A stretch of DNA of 64,000 nucleotides from positions 87,310,501 to 87,374,500 of the forward strand of contig CM059585.1 of the NCBI GenBank assembly GCA_030407085.1, read 5' to 3'. The position numbers and the translations under genes are program-made. Under the pieces are notes generated by a model, which saw only the letters and a program-made list of their open reading frames with translations, was not told the origin of the DNA and made no database searches. Shown one piece after another: positions 21,988 to 36,187 of the stretch. This DNA is from Trichopria drosophilae. Lineage: Eukaryota > Arthropoda > Insecta > Hymenoptera > Diapriidae. Numbering within the stretch: position 1 is the first letter of the stretch; every line of letters begins with the position of its first letter.

Positions 21988-23023
21988 CTGTAAACAGTCG
22001 TCTAGTTGTAAATACAAATATATTTGGTCAGATAAAAGGTATTAATATGTTCAATACAATAGTATATTTTCATTAAAAATCTAACATCATTCTTCTTCTC
22101 TTGCCTTGAATCCCTTGAATAAAAAGAAACAGTTTTTAATGGTAAATACAAACAATGCGACGGTATATTTGTACGCGAAAAGAAGATATCGATTAGCTGT
22201 TATGCACCACTTTGTTTTCCAAGAAGATTCATCATGGCAGCATCGTAATTAAAATCAGTTGGAATAGTCACCAGGGAGGAGAAAAGTAAAATCTAGAAAT
22301 GCGTCAAATCACTGTAATCACGATTACGAGACCGCAGAATGGATAACGTGTATACAAAGAGAACTAAATTGTTTTTTATACATGAGAGATGGAATGATGA
22401 CGTGATATTGATATTGTATTAGGGTGCATGTCAATTACGCATCTGTGTGCATGATTTCAAGATAAATTAAAATTTATTCAGTGTATGAAACCTGCATGTC
22501 CATTCAAATTAAGGTTATAAAGGAAATGTAATCCTGGTAGAAATTCTATGACTGTTTCTTTTCAAGAGCTACTTTTTAGACAGTACGTTGCTTAATAATG
22601 GGCACCATAGAAGTCTCCATAAAGTGCCTAAGAATTGCAATCAATGCCGTTTGCAACTATTGCTAAAATTGTCTAATTCTTGGACATGACAAATATGTGC
22701 ATCAGTAGTGCAACATTTCTATTTATTATCTATTGTAAATGTACATTATGAAACTGTTATAAACCAGGGTACAAATTCTATGGAGTTATTTTATAATTAT
22801 TGAAGAAATGCGTTTTAAATTTCGATTTAATGTAATGTTTAACATTGTACAAGAATGTGCAACAAAAAATGTGTAATAAATGAATCGGCTTTTATCTACG
22901 GAACCCACAAATAACTATTTTATGATGTTTATCTATACTTAACATCTTCGTTTTATAACAAAAATAGTTTAAAATTTAGATATTTTGAAATTTTCAACTT
23001 AGAAAAGTTATATTGTAGTATTA

Positions 23024-23427
23024 TGGGGTGCGAGTCGAAAAACCGATAAATCAAAAAGCTGACAGGTCAACAAACTGACAATTGAAAAGCCGACAGACAA
23101 AAAGCCGGCACTTCAAAAAATGACTGTCCGCATGTCGATGTACCTACACTCCAAATCTAAATTAGTGAAAGGTTACTATTTGAAATTAGTAACAAAATTT
23201 ACGAAATATTGGTCAAATTCTACTGATTAACATAATTTGATTAACTCATTCAATGATAGTTAAAAATGACTAATAATTATTAAATTTTGTTACTAATTTC
23301 AAATAGTAATCCACTTTTCACTAATACAAATTTAGAGATTAAATTTTATGTGTCGGCTGTCGGTTTTTCTACTGTAGATTTTTTGACCTGTCGGCTTTTT
23401 TATTGTCGGTTTTTCGACCCACATCCG
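23024..23427. repeat. Palindromic foldback element with AAAAGCCGACA-type arms
   Basis: The left end GAGTCGAAAAACCGATAAA mirrors the right end TTATTGTCGGTTTTTCGACCC. Inside, AAAGCTGACAGGTCAA and AAAAGCCGACAG are mirrored by TTGACCTGTCGGCTTTTTT and GTCGGCTGTCGG. A second nested inverted pair, ACTATTTGAAATTAGTAAC (from about 23175) and GTTACTAATTTCAAATAGT (from about 23289), makes the whole segment able to fold on itself. Confidence 0.78.
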
Positions 23428-24989
23428 TATTTTGCAGAATAACTATTGTTACGTTTTGAAAAAACATGCGCGTAAAATCATCTATGGAAAAAGATTGCCA
23501 GTTAACAAATGGAATCATTCTCAAATGTCACAATAATTACAAATAATATTTATACTTTTCCAAAGATCTTCGTTGTAATCAAATATTGTAAAAACAGATT
23601 CATATGACAAATATCTGTCGAAAAATCACTAATTCATTACCGTAGATTTCTAATTTCATTTATCATCATTTTGCGAACAAATAAAACTGAACCAGAAATG
23701 AGATCCATAAACTTCATTATTGCATCTGAGTGATAATAATGTTGTAATACCTTTAATAACATATGAGTAATGCGAGAACTGAGCCGAGAAATGTATTTTC
23801 ATTATGTTGCCCGCTGGGAAATTGGATTGATGGAAATCAATATTTTCAATCGAAATGAAAGATCATTCAGATATTGCTACATATATTTTTTGAAGCGACC
23901 AAATATTTATCACATGTTTTGTATTTGCACTATTGCAGTAATTGGTATCACTAGAGGTTTATCAACGAGTGCAACCTTATCGTAGCAACTGTTAAGTTTT
24001 AAGTATTAATGGTGTACACCCAAGTTATCGGCCGTGAATAAAAAGCTGCGGTCGTTACATGAAATTGAATTGAGATAGATTATTTTCACAAAACATCAGA
24101 ATGTTTTTGTTTAAAACCTACAAAATGCTGACCTGTAATGAAATATAATTTAAACAAACATTGAAAAACATACATTATGGTTTTATTGAGATGATAAGAT
24201 TTCATTGCTGTTATTGGAAAATATTAAGTTTTCATTGCGACAGATCGTTGACTTACATGAGATATCGAGACAAAATGTTTAAAGTTAAACTATTCTGAAA
24301 TTTCACAATACAGATCAGCAATGAGTTTCATTTTACGTGCGTTGTAAATTTTCATTTCAAGTACCTTAATAAGGTTTCAAGCTTTTAAGAGAAAAGAATG
24401 AGACTTGTTAAAATTCTCTTTTACTAAGTGGTGTCTAATTAAGTATCTTAACTTAATATACACGCAACTTAACTTCTAATGTATGTCATACTGTGTACGT
24501 AATAAAAGTAGCCGTTGAATTTAAAAATAAATATTAAATATGTTTTAAGAACGAAATCATTACACTTTATTTTAATAAATATATAGTGATATAAACAATA
24601 ATAAAAAGGCATTTATGTATGTTAGAAAAGAAATATGGAAGTCTACAGCTTCAATCACGGTTGCATAAATCATTGTAATAATTTTATTATCGATAATTAA
24701 AATTATACTAGTTACATTCAAATGATTAAGCTTTGGTGCCTACTCGTTAATTCTAATTATGCTTGGTGTAGCTGCAACTGTTACCACTAACACGACAAAC
24801 AGTCAAAGGTGTTTTTCTTAATGTATACCGTGGAAAGTATTTATATGGGAATTATTATGAAGGTACTTTTTTGTTTCAGGTGACGAATTCCACGGTACTT
24901 ACACACTAAAATTCATTTCTGAGCCAAGAAGAGTTGGTGTCACTCACTTTTTAATAAAATTATTCTTTTAAATACAGACAAATTACGAT

Positions 24990-25690
24990 CTACATTTCTT
25001 GGAGTGAAAATGTTCATTCGAAAAGTGAAGAGGGTTCTCATTCTAAAAAGAGAGAAAACCACTGTAGGAAAGTTATCTCGGTTACTCCAAATGAAATATG
25101 GAAGAAATTCTGTACAAATGTTGCAGTGAAAATTCACTCTGTGTGGAGTTAAAATTTACTCTAAAGAGAGTGAGACTTCGCTTACACTCACTGCGCTTAC
25201 AATGGCAGCTATAAGCAGAGTTATAAAAAGTGTCATTTCCTTATTTCAAACATGTGTCGATACTTGGAATATGAAGTTTTAAATTTCATAAAATAAAAGA
25301 ATATTAATTTGCAAGGTCCTTCATGTTGACTATAATTATTTAGTACGTATGAGTAAAATAAAAACGTTAATATAATAATAGAAATTAATGAAATAAATCA
25401 GTTTTATTCGAACCCACCCTTCTCTGCTACTTGCAAATGTGCAAACAAAATGATTGATACAGTTTATTTTACGAAAATATAGAAATAGATTATTTTTTAT
25501 AAAAATAATAAAGTTTTCTGGATGTTAATAAAATTATAATTGTACCTATTATTAGATTATAATTGATGAATTTAGGATTTCAAAATGTTATACCAGTGTT
25601 CCATACAGAGTGTCTCACCTTTCACTTTTACTCTGAGTGAATTCTCACTTTTTAAGGGTGAAATTTCACTACAAGGAATTTAGTGAGTAA
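24990..25690. repeat. Member of the GAGTGAAAATTCACTC repeat family (long, diverged)
   Basis: Starts ACATTTCTTGGAGTGAAAAT and ends ATTTCACTACAAGGAATTTA GTGAG in inverted orientation. An internal AAAATTCACTCTGTGTGGAG lies near 25127. The ends are approximate. Confidence 0.45.
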
Positions 25691-28218
25691 AAAACAGGAG
25701 TAACGGCTTTCGACAGTCACTGAAAGAAATCTCTTAATAGATCATTTTTTTTCCTGATCATTTTCGAGCAAACATTTTCTGGTAAAATTTGATGATTTGA
25801 TTTGATGATACGGTATAAGGTCGAAAATAGTGTAAAAATCGGTATAAACCCATTGAATATAACTGAGGTTTTCATTGAATCATGATAGGATTAGGTATTA
25901 ATAAATGATAATAATTACTATTTCATTCAAATTCTCCATAATTTCAACCGTTACATGGTCGAATAATCGATATTTGTGCGAGAAAATGCAAAATTACAGC
26001 TTACAGACGCCATCATGAAGCCGACATTTTATTTTTTGAAAAAATCAAACAGGAGAAGAAAGGGCTGTGCACAAATATGCGATTAGTACCTTTTGCAATG
26101 GTCATCAGTGTCATTTTCTATGTTAAAAAACGCATTCTTATGAAAAAACGTCGAAAAAATGATTATAACTGCTTTTTTTAAATCGACGGCTGATTTTGAC
26201 CACGGAATTTGAAAGAGGAGGTCCAAATCGATAGATTTTGACTCATTGCAATTTTGTTTTAACCACTTTTGGAACAAAAGTTACAGCGTTGAATGTTGTG
26301 TCCAAATTCCGTACTTTCAGGACGAAATGGGTTAACAAGTCAGATTGTTGTTGGGTACCAAACAAGGAAGAGGACCAGTTTGAGAAAAAGAAAAAGAGAA
26401 ATGCAGTGAATACATCATTTGATGAAAATAAGTATTATGTTCCGAACGTAGCTTATGGAAACTACTCAACGATTTGTTTAACGTAAATGATATATATATA
26501 TCTGCTGATCATGAGATGTCTCTGCAGTAGCATATTTTCGTAAGTAACAGGTATTTCTTGCGATTAGTACATTGGTTAGCTGATCGAAAACCATAAGAAA
26601 GTTTTGTATTATGCATAATTTAAGTATGTCATTAGTATTACATATTACTAAGGAGACGAAATTGTATTTGATATATAGTACAATTTTGCATCGGCTAATG
26701 CGTTAAGTGTTATGTGCTGTGTGTTAATTTATATATTTATACAAAATGCAGTTTGTATCATTTACTAAGCCGCATTAATGTTAATAATGGAAAACTCAAC
26801 AAAATTTGGCATATAAAATTTGCTGCAGGCACGAAATATTTAGTTTCTGATTTATTATGTTTTGTTATTGTCGATGTTAATACATAATCATATTATTGTT
26901 ATTTTTCTCGACGATTTAAAATTTGTCTCCATTTTGCTTTTTGATCCATTTTTAATTTGTAATTCCCCATTTCACTTTGATATAACCTTCAGGTACTCTT
27001 ATAGTTTATTTTTATTATTGACCGATATGCATCAATACCAGATTATACGATTTAATTTATAAGATTCTAAATATGATAGGATTTTCTTAAAATACCTTTT
27101 TTCCAACATCCACACAGGAACATGGAATGCTTCTTTTATTTATTAATGGATTGATGGCATCAAAATGTTATAATTAAAATTTCAACAAAATGATTTCAAT
27201 CCATGCTTATATCGAGTCTTAAAAATACTGATACATTGCTGACTTCAGTGTGCTAAAAATACACAAATGGAAGCAGAATATCAAAGTGGTGAAATTGTGA
27301 ACATAATTGTAGACATTTTCATATGGTAACCATCAGTTATATGAAATGAACCTTTAAGGGCTTTGCTAATGAATATGTCGAATCATAAATGCAACCTTTG
27401 TTAAAGAGCCACGCGTGCACATCAAACGTATTAAAACGTCGAGGGATGGAAATGAGTATAGCAAGAATACTGTGCCCATCTGCACAGAAGCTATCTAATC
27501 TATTCTTCCATCAATGCGCTGATAGACTTATAAATCGAAAGACCATTGATTCGATTTTCTAAACTAGGCCATTAGGTCAACTGTATTCATACTTCTTCAT
27601 CAGATTGAATAAGTGATTAAGATTCATTTTGCAATTTCCATATTTTCCAAATGAGGTGTATAACAATACTGTAAATTTTGAAAATAACAGATCCGTTTCA
27701 TCTTACGTCATGTTATTCAGACGAAATGGTTAATGGAACCATGGAAAAAATGCAAAAATAGTTGCATTATCTAATAATTCAGAATATTGTTAAATAAATA
27801 TGCAGTAACTAATTTTAACGAACGGTTATTTTCGTCTAATCAATTTTACTACATCTATTGAGAATAGTTAAGAGAGTTTTCTCGGTAATATAATTGACAA
27901 ACAGATTTTGATCAAATTAAACAGGAAATTATTAGATAATATGTATACTTTAGGAAAGAAAGGTATTTACGAAAAAGGTTATGAGTAAATTTATTTTCTC
28001 ATATTTAACATGGTAACTTGTCTATTCAACATATAACTTCTCAACACAAGTATGCTTTCATCATACAATTTTTCAATACGTGACCATTTCAACATAATAT
28101 ATTAAATTTATATAATATAATATACCGACGGCTCCTATTCGTACAACTCTATCGGAAATGACAGTTCAATATGAATATAATTAAAATATCAACAAAAGAA
28201 TGTTTTAACTTAAAATAA

Positions 28219-28250
28219 TCTAAAATTTCTTGGAGTGAAAATCACTTCTA
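28219..28250 (+). repeat. Fragment of the GAGTGAAAATTCACTC family
   Basis: ATTTCTTGGAGTGAAAATCA only; no partner arm recognised. Confidence 0.4.
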
Positions 28251-28560
28251 TGCTAACTTTCATGCTCTGACATTTCAGATATAGACAAATTGAACTGTCA
28301 TTTAAAATTAAGTTGTTTGAATGGAGGCCGTCGATTCATTTTAATATAATGTAGTAAACTTGTATTACGTACATATATATATTAATTTTTCATGAATTTC
28401 AATACCAGCACAACGTTAGACTAAATTACATTAGATTAGGTTAGGTTATGTTAAATAAGGGTTATATTTAATGGAACATGGTTGTTGTTATGTATAATGA
28501 TGCGTTTGGATTTGAATGCTATGGCTAGGTCAGTTGAGGTTTGGTTAGATGAGGTTTCAT

Positions 28561-28599
28561 GAGGTTAGGTTAGGTTAGGTTAAATGTGGTTAGGTTAGT
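28561..28599 (+). repeat. Short TTAGG-type (insect telomere-like) tract
   Basis: GGTTAGGTTAGGTTAGGTTA followed shortly by GGTTAGGTTAG, with looser GGTTAGGTTATGTT copies 120 bp upstream. It is too short to be a telomere. Such tracts are common inside insect chromosomes. Confidence 0.7.
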
Positions 28600-30149
28600 A
28601 ATATCTGCATAATGTTAAATCAATTTAATCAAAACAAAATTCGAATGGGTTCAAAAATGATCAGACTGTCATGTAGGAAATTTCACATAAAAAACGTAAA
28701 GTAGCACTTTGAAATAAGTAATACTGGTACACAATATTCCTTTGCAGAATTTTTTGAAGAATTAAAGTAATTTTCAGAAATTTTACTCTGAAAAAGTCAA
28801 CCGGGACTTTCATTAAGTTTATGAGTATTTTGTGGATTTTGAAATTTAATTATATTTATTACTTTCATCCATGCGATTTAAAATCAAATATTTCAGTTTC
28901 GTAATAAGTATCTTCAAAATTACTGTTAGATAACTCTGAAATTCTCAATTCTAGTCCTGGTAAGATTGTATTGTACTTCCAACGTGATATGGAGCCAGGT
29001 ATTAGGATTATAACTGTAGAAATGAGAAAATGCCATTGAATGCAATCTTCGATTCGATAGGTTTTATCACTAAACTGAATGAGAAGTACTAACTATCTGA
29101 CATATAACAATAATAGGTTTATTTATTAACTTTGTGAAGAAGTTTAATATCAACATAAAATTATTAAAATATCATTACCGAAACAGTTTTCACACTTGGA
29201 AATGGAAACAAACGTTTTGATCATTGACTCCACCATGTATTTTTGCATATATTAGTAGATCAGTTAAGATTTTTGTAGTTAAAAACTAGAACTGACATTC
29301 GTAAACCCTCTGTTTCATATATTGAATAGATCAGTTTCTCTTTGGATAGTATGATCCTATTATAAAAGAAAGTTAGAAAAATTAATTATATGCATAGTTG
29401 GAAAGTACTAAATTTCAACAGTGTTATTTTCATTATTGTATTGCGCCTCTACTTAACTTTTGCGATCAGCGGAAATGCAATACAAAATTACTTAAGAGGG
29501 AAAGCCGATATAGAACTTTGAAAAAACCGAAAATATTTTGTATATTTTTTATAGGGTCTTAAAAATAATATTCCAAAACAGATTTTGCGACAGCGCTTTT
29601 CTATAATACGATTGTAATGGTGCATTTGTCACAAAATCACTTTTATTGGTCTAATCTATATCTCGAGCAAATCTTTACCGATTGATTTGTAATGTTGACA
29701 CCATACTCACCTTTTGGCACATTTAAATGCATTTCTTAATTACTTTATGAATGTAATCTCTGTAATTAATATTTTACGCCAGTCAATCAGTTTAATAGCA
29801 ATAATAATAATAATTCTGGCTTTTTGTTTAAACGCTTACCATTTTGTAAAACAAATGAAATATCGAAAAAATTCTACATACACTACCTTTAAAAATTAAG
29901 AAACCCGTTATTTACAGATATGCGACATGAAACCTTGATATTTCTGAAACACCATATGGATTTGAAAAAATCCAATAGCATTATTTAAAGATCAGATAAA
30001 ACACTAACTATATGGGTGCTAAAAGATATTTTTTACACATTTATTAGCTCGAGTGATTTACCCCAACAAAGATTTTAATTTTCACTTTTTTATTTTCAAT
30101 CACTTATAAGTGATTTAAAAATTTACAAAACTTAAAAGATATTTCTGAC

Positions 30150-30590
30150 TAATTTTCAGAGTGAATGTTTTCACTCCAGAGATAGAGCGAAATATTAGCT
30201 CTAGTTTGACTACCGATAGTAAGAATGACGAATCAATGTGTAGAATTTGTGTAAAGTTTGGGTCAAAGCTGCTATTGTTGCAGTATTTATTACGAGGGAT
30301 TGAAAAATTACACCACTCTTCTTGCATTCAATTTCAGTGCATATAAAATCCTATTTTTGAAAAAAGCACTTCAGTAATGATCAAATCTTATTTTTATATT
30401 ATATTATTCTTATCTTAGTAAATTGTTTCTCCACGCGAAGAGTGCATTTTCAGTCTAACATTTCTTCACTCTTTCATTTGGAGTGACTGATATCCCTCTT
30501 TTAAAGTGGTCATTCAATCTTTTTAGAGTGAGGACACTGCTGAAGCCAGGTTTGGAGTGAACATTTCACTCCAAGCAATTTAGAGAGTAC
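30150..30590. repeat. Diverged member of the GAGTGAAAATTCACTC family
   Basis: GAGTGAATGTTTTCACTCCAG near 30160, TTTGGAGTGACTGATATCCC near 30477 and the right terminus CACTCCAAGCAATTTAGAGAG near 30567-30587 all match the intact copy that follows. Confidence 0.5.
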
Positions 30591-30641
30591 GTGTAAAAAT
30601 ACAGTTATCTGGGTTTTCAAAAATAATTAACTCATGCCCTG

Positions 30642-30908
30642 CTCTCTAACTTTCTTGGAGTGAGAATTCACTCTTTGATTAGTGAAAACCGAGCAACTCT
30701 CGTGAAAGAGCGAATATTCAACTCTTTAAGAGTGGAAATTCACTATTTCCTCCAGAGTTGTCAACTCCATGACTCGGAGGGAAAGAGTGAATTTTCACTC
30801 TTGTTAGATTGAAATTCCACTCTTAGAGTGGAATATTCACTCTTTCACGAGAATTGCTCGGTTTTCACTAACCAAAGAGTGAAATCCCACTCCAAGAAAT
30901 TTAGAGAG
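30642..30908. repeat. Intact 267-bp MITE with ~105-bp inverted arms
   Basis: The left arm (CTCTCTAACTTTCTTGGAGT, AGTGAAAACCGAGCAACTCT, CGTGAAAGAGCGAATATTCA) is mirrored by the right arm (TGAATATTCACTC? region: GAATATTCACTCTTTCACGA, GAATTGCTCGGTTTTCACTA, CACTCCAAGAAATTTAGAGAG) with few differences. It is the best-preserved copy of this family here. No coding capacity. Confidence 0.8.
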
Positions 30909-33900
30909 TATACATAAAAACTGACATTAGGAGACTTATTTTGCGGACTTTTCAATTAATTATTTTATTAAGTAAAAAAGTACCTAAAATGTGTCAATTT
31001 TTTCGAGCTATACACCAGCATCTCTAATACATAAAGTTTTGTAGGTTTGCTCGTATACGAACTGTGAATGACCATTCTTTGGGTTACAGACCTATCTGAA
31101 TATAATCATAATTGTAGTATATCACATATTCAGATGTGACGATGCTCTATGGTTTGCATGCAAAAGGGCTAATAATTGTACACATATTGTACATAGAACC
31201 TCTTGTAATGCAATTCCGTTTCAAAGCATTCGACCATGATGTTTAATACAATTTCGGCTATTTGTTCTGAGGTATAGAATACTTGATCTATTGTCATCTA
31301 TTTTGTAGGCAGCACGTGCTACAACTTGACTTGCTTCGACTTCTCAACAAGATGCATGTGGTATTCGATTTTGATTAGTAACACTAAATACAATTTTGCT
31401 CATTACCTAAAATACCAGGAATTAAATTAGGACACTTTCCATTTAATTTGTAGAGTTTAGTATTTAAATAACTTCTATGCAATTAGTAGTGCCTTTTACA
31501 CAAATGGTCTAGACATCAAATTTTTTAATTAAAATATAGTAAAATTAATATTTTAAGCAAGTCAATCATATTTAGATTATGATTACACTACATTTTCAAG
31601 TAATTTTTAAGATTTTGCCAAATGGGTTACTGTAACGAGCAGTTTACTCAATTTTGTTTATAAGAAATTCCTTTCTATAGATGTAGTTACGTTTAATTTA
31701 TCAAATTGCTGGAAAATCATCATAATTGGTATTAGCATATTAAGTCCGGGAGATCCACATTTTTTAGGTGATTTTCTTTCCTAATAAGAAATATGATTAA
31801 TATTGATTTGAAAGTGACCTTAAATATGCTCTTTCGATTGGTTTGGCCGAAATTTCATTTAAATTGCTTCAAAAACCAATATGGCGCATTTTCAATAAAT
31901 AATGAACAAATTTAGTATGCTTCATTTTCCGCAAATTTTGTTTCGCATCAATAAAGTTGCACGATAGATATTCGCAACCAAAAGTGCACAAAATATATGA
32001 TCTTCAACTAGAATTATTTTGTTATTTGGCCCGAATCAAACTAATCTCTTCAAATCGTCTAGATGTAAAAAAAATAAACCTGATTTCGTAAATTATGAAC
32101 ATTATTGGTTAAATTCGTATCTCTATAGTGATATACTTGTCCATACATTTTTTTTCAGCAAGAACTTCCTACATGCAAGAACTACTTTCAACTTCAACTA
32201 TACACTGTTGAAAATGTCATGAAATTTAATGAAGATTTAATCTACAGTAGTTAATTTTTCTAATGGTATATATATCTATATATTCTGTGTGTATAGATAT
32301 ACATTGTGAAGAATTAACGTACATGTACTGGAAGTTTTATGGCAGCATTTTTACAGTGAAGTTTGACACTGAATGACTTACACCAAAAGGTGCAACAAGT
32401 ATTAAGGCTTTAGTGACATTCAGAGTATTGTTCTGATACATCTTATAAAAATATGTTAATTTTTATATGATTTTTTGAAATATAGTATTGTACAAATTTC
32501 CTACTATTCTATGACTTATTGAGGCGGCAGACTCAATATCACTAAAGTATAACATTTCTTGTTTTAAAATATGAAACACCATCTCAGTGCTTCTAGTTAT
32601 ATTTATTATAATATAAATATTGCTTAAATATTATTTTTTACTTGAATCACTTTCATTTGAAGAATTTTAACAGAAGAATATCATCAAGAAAAATAAATTA
32701 TTTATATCAGACATATCATTTCCTTATATTCACCGGATGGAAACCTTTTCCTATCAACATTACTCTTTATGTCGGACTTAAAAGAAAAACATAGAATATC
32801 ATTCCCGATAATCTGAACGTATTTCGTAGAATATAAAACGATGTGAACTATCTTTACGACCCACATATGCCGATGTTTTATTGAAATATTTCCCGCATAT
32901 TTATTTTTAGTTATTTCATCGTAGAATACTTATTTAAATATTATTCTTATACATATTCTTAAATTGAATTTGATTAATAATATATTTCCAAGTTTATGTG
33001 ATTGACATAAATTAGTTTTATTAATATTTAATTTCCGGAATTAATATTGTTGGTATGTTTCAGTAACTGTTCAAGTCAGCAAAATAATTGATTGCGTTAC
33101 ACTGTTTCAAGTATTTGGTTAATGGATGTCTTTATTTGATATTTAGGGTCAAGTTACTAATTGATAGTTATTAACAATAATGCTATAAAATTTAAAACAG
33201 ATATAAAATATGTGAAATGTATACAATTAATAAGTTGTAAATACACAAATAAATAATATAAGTAAAATATTTAAACAATCCACATCAAATGCGCGAACCT
33301 ATCAAATAAATTAATTGAACACTGAATTATCACATATCATTGGCATTTATAATTTTTGATTGATGTGCTGATTGCAATTTGTTTTGTTTTAAAGAAATGT
33401 TGGTAATTGATGTACTGCCGTTTAATTTGGATTTATCACGTGTTCTGTATGCTTCGCGGATGACGAAGTTAGAACTAAAATAACCTTTCAAATAGCCGTA
33501 TATAATAATAATAGTAAAGAATAATTATTAAATAATTGCGGAATTTAATATAATTTTTGTATCTTGTAATGAAACCAACAAAATTAAGTACAATGTGGTC
33601 CAATGTATTTTTTAGTATTTATTTATAAAAACTTTAGTTTTATATTATTAAAATAGTTCGACTCTAAACAATGTTCTCGTAAATAATTTTGATTTACAAA
33701 ATTACAAAAAAAAAATACAGAGAAATTACTAAAACAGGAATTGCAGAAATATTAACGAAAATCTTTGGAAATCATGACGTGGACAATTTTATATTCACAT
33801 AAACGAAACGAAAAAATCAAACAAAGCTATTAAAAGTTATTAAAAAATATATAGTAATTTAAAACTTCTAATTTATACGATATGATATGAAATTCATTAA

Positions 33901-35234
33901 TACTAAAAAAAGGCGAGAATAGTTTAGAGTACTTTAAAATTTTCAGGATACAATTAAAAAACACGAAATTTTACAACGTGATTCTATTGAAGAAAATAGT
34001 ATACGATTTTTCTTTATGGCCGGGAAAGTTGCTGCTTTCCTCCCGGTGTGAAGAAAACATGTTTTTTTTTCATTTTTTCTTAATACACTGAACGACGATA
34101 GATTGCATGCTTATGTAGTGTACCGAGATTTTTTATTCCTACGACAATTATCCATTTTGTATATGATTGCATATTTATAAGTTAATTAATTTCGAAGAAT
34201 AAAAGTACATTTCAATTAACGAATTGTAAGAATCTTTAGTTATTAATTAATATTAGCTACACACGGATGCGGGAAGGCTCTCACGTGCAACGTGAATTAA
34301 TTTTCATCTTTATTTTGCTCTGCAGTTAAACCATTAATCCGACAAATTCCACCGGATTAAAAAATCGAATACAACATTACAGCTAGATGTTTTCGTGTAT
34401 AAGGCAATTATTAGCAAGAATGAAAATGAGTCATTACTTATTATCAAATTAATAATATATAAAGAGAAATGACTAAATAAATGATGATCCATTTCATATA
34501 AATTGAGTATTGGAATTAATATGAATCTATTTTAGTTAACAGAAATGATTTTAGTCCTATATATAAATCATTTTTTACTTCCAGATTACTTTTATGCCTA
34601 GTGATTAAATGATCTTAAATTGATTATTAATCTTAATTTTTGTATCATTATACATATATACTGAGGAATAAATGTAGTAATATTGATTAATAATATGTGA
34701 TTGTCTGTTAGCCGACAAATATATTGAGTAATTTCAATTACACTCAGTTGAATTGACTATATGTTGTTCAATCGATGTCATGATTCAGTGCAATACCTAA
34801 TATGTATTTTAATTCACGAAATATTTGGGTGATAAACAGTTTATAGAAAATGAAAAATGCCCTCAAGTTAAAAGAAGAATATTTGATTTAATAATCGAAA
34901 AATGGTTATCATAATGAAGTAGTTCGATCAAGTAGCACTGTGAGCACGATCTAAATTAGTAATAAGAATTTAATCTAATTATAAAGGATGGGTTGCAATA
35001 AGGGAAATAGGAAATTGTTGCTTAAGTCGGGCTTTGAATTCTTGAAAAGGATTTTCGACTCTTGCGCGCGTTTTTTATTTATTTCAATTCGAAATGTCAA
35101 GATTATCATGAATTTTTCTTTTGTTTTTCAATTCTTATTTTTACAACATTAGGAATCATGTCCTAACATGCTTTTCGAAGAACGTCGAATTAGCACTATG
35201 AATTACATATTTAAAGGATAACTTGATTCATTAC

Positions 35235-35440
35235 TAAAATTCACTCTTCATGGAGTGAAAATTGTGCCACTGTTGCGAATGAATGAATTTCCATTCTTTA
35301 AGAATGCATTTGCGTTCCATATAGAGTGAATTTTTACGCCGTAAAGAGTGAGTCGTTTGATTTTGAGGATTGAAAAAAATTAGTGAATTCTCACTCTTAA
35401 AGAGTGGCTCAGTTTTTACTCCAAGAAATTTAAAGAATGT
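35235..35440. repeat. Member of the GAGTGAAAATTCACTC family
   Basis: AATTCACTCTTCATGGAGTG at the left and ACTCCAAGAAATTTAAAGAA at the right, with repeated AAGAGTG/CACTCTT motifs between. Confidence 0.5.
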
Positions 35441-36054
35441 TTTAACATTAGAAAATGCCGAGGACACCGAATCAAAATCATTTTTCTTTTTTTTGGGAAG
35501 TTACAATTTTATAAATCAAAATGACCGATTTAATATGGCGGTCGAACATGATACAGTTACAGTACATGATCAGTGGAAGTATTTTAAGGCGGTAATAACG
35601 AATGTGAAATAATATTTTGAAACTGATGTATTATAGTAATATTTGCAATAATAATGGAGCGTTTGGGGCAGGGGAGGGGGTTACAAATACGAACAAGGAT
35701 GTTCCAGTGCATAGTAATACCTGTCAAAGAAGCACCCCTGCTTCTTCAGAATTGGAATATCAAGAAGCTTAAAGCGAATTCTATCAGCTGTAAAATTTCC
35801 GTCCGCCATATTGAATCCACCATTTTAATTTTTGAATTTGAATAATTGTAATGTGTGACGCAGGATTCGAGAATTCTTTTCAGTACTTTATACGTCATCG
35901 AGCAGCATATTCATGCATAATGAAGTCGAATCGTATTAGACGAAAATCGACCTATTCTTTTAAAAACTTTTCGTTAGCTGAATAATACTATGTATCTATA
36001 TTATGTAATAAAAGTAGTAATTTGAAGATGGTTTAACAATTCGATTAGAATATG

Positions 36055-36187
36055 GTACACTCTTATAACGTCCTTTCGCCACAAGAGGAAATCCGCTTGT
36101 AACATGACCAAGTGGATTATTCCACTTGTGGTAAGTGGATATCTATTTGACGAAAGTGGACTCAAGAGGTCTGTTTTAAGAGTGTAC
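36055..36187. repeat. Small MITE (133 bp) with GTACACTCTTA ends
   Basis: The left end GTACACTCTTATAAC mirrors the right end GTTTTAAGAGTGTAC. The interior has repeated inverted CCAAGTGGATTA / TTCCACTTGTGG motifs and can fold almost completely. Confidence 0.65.

Noticed and set aside
26238..26486. 82-codon plus-strand frame in AdoR intron 1
   Set aside because: Low-complexity end (EKKKKRN), no domain, lies in intronic repeat-like sequence.
28561..28599. TTAGG-type tract as a chromosome end
   Set aside because: Only about six imperfect units, with gene and intron sequence on both sides; interstitial.
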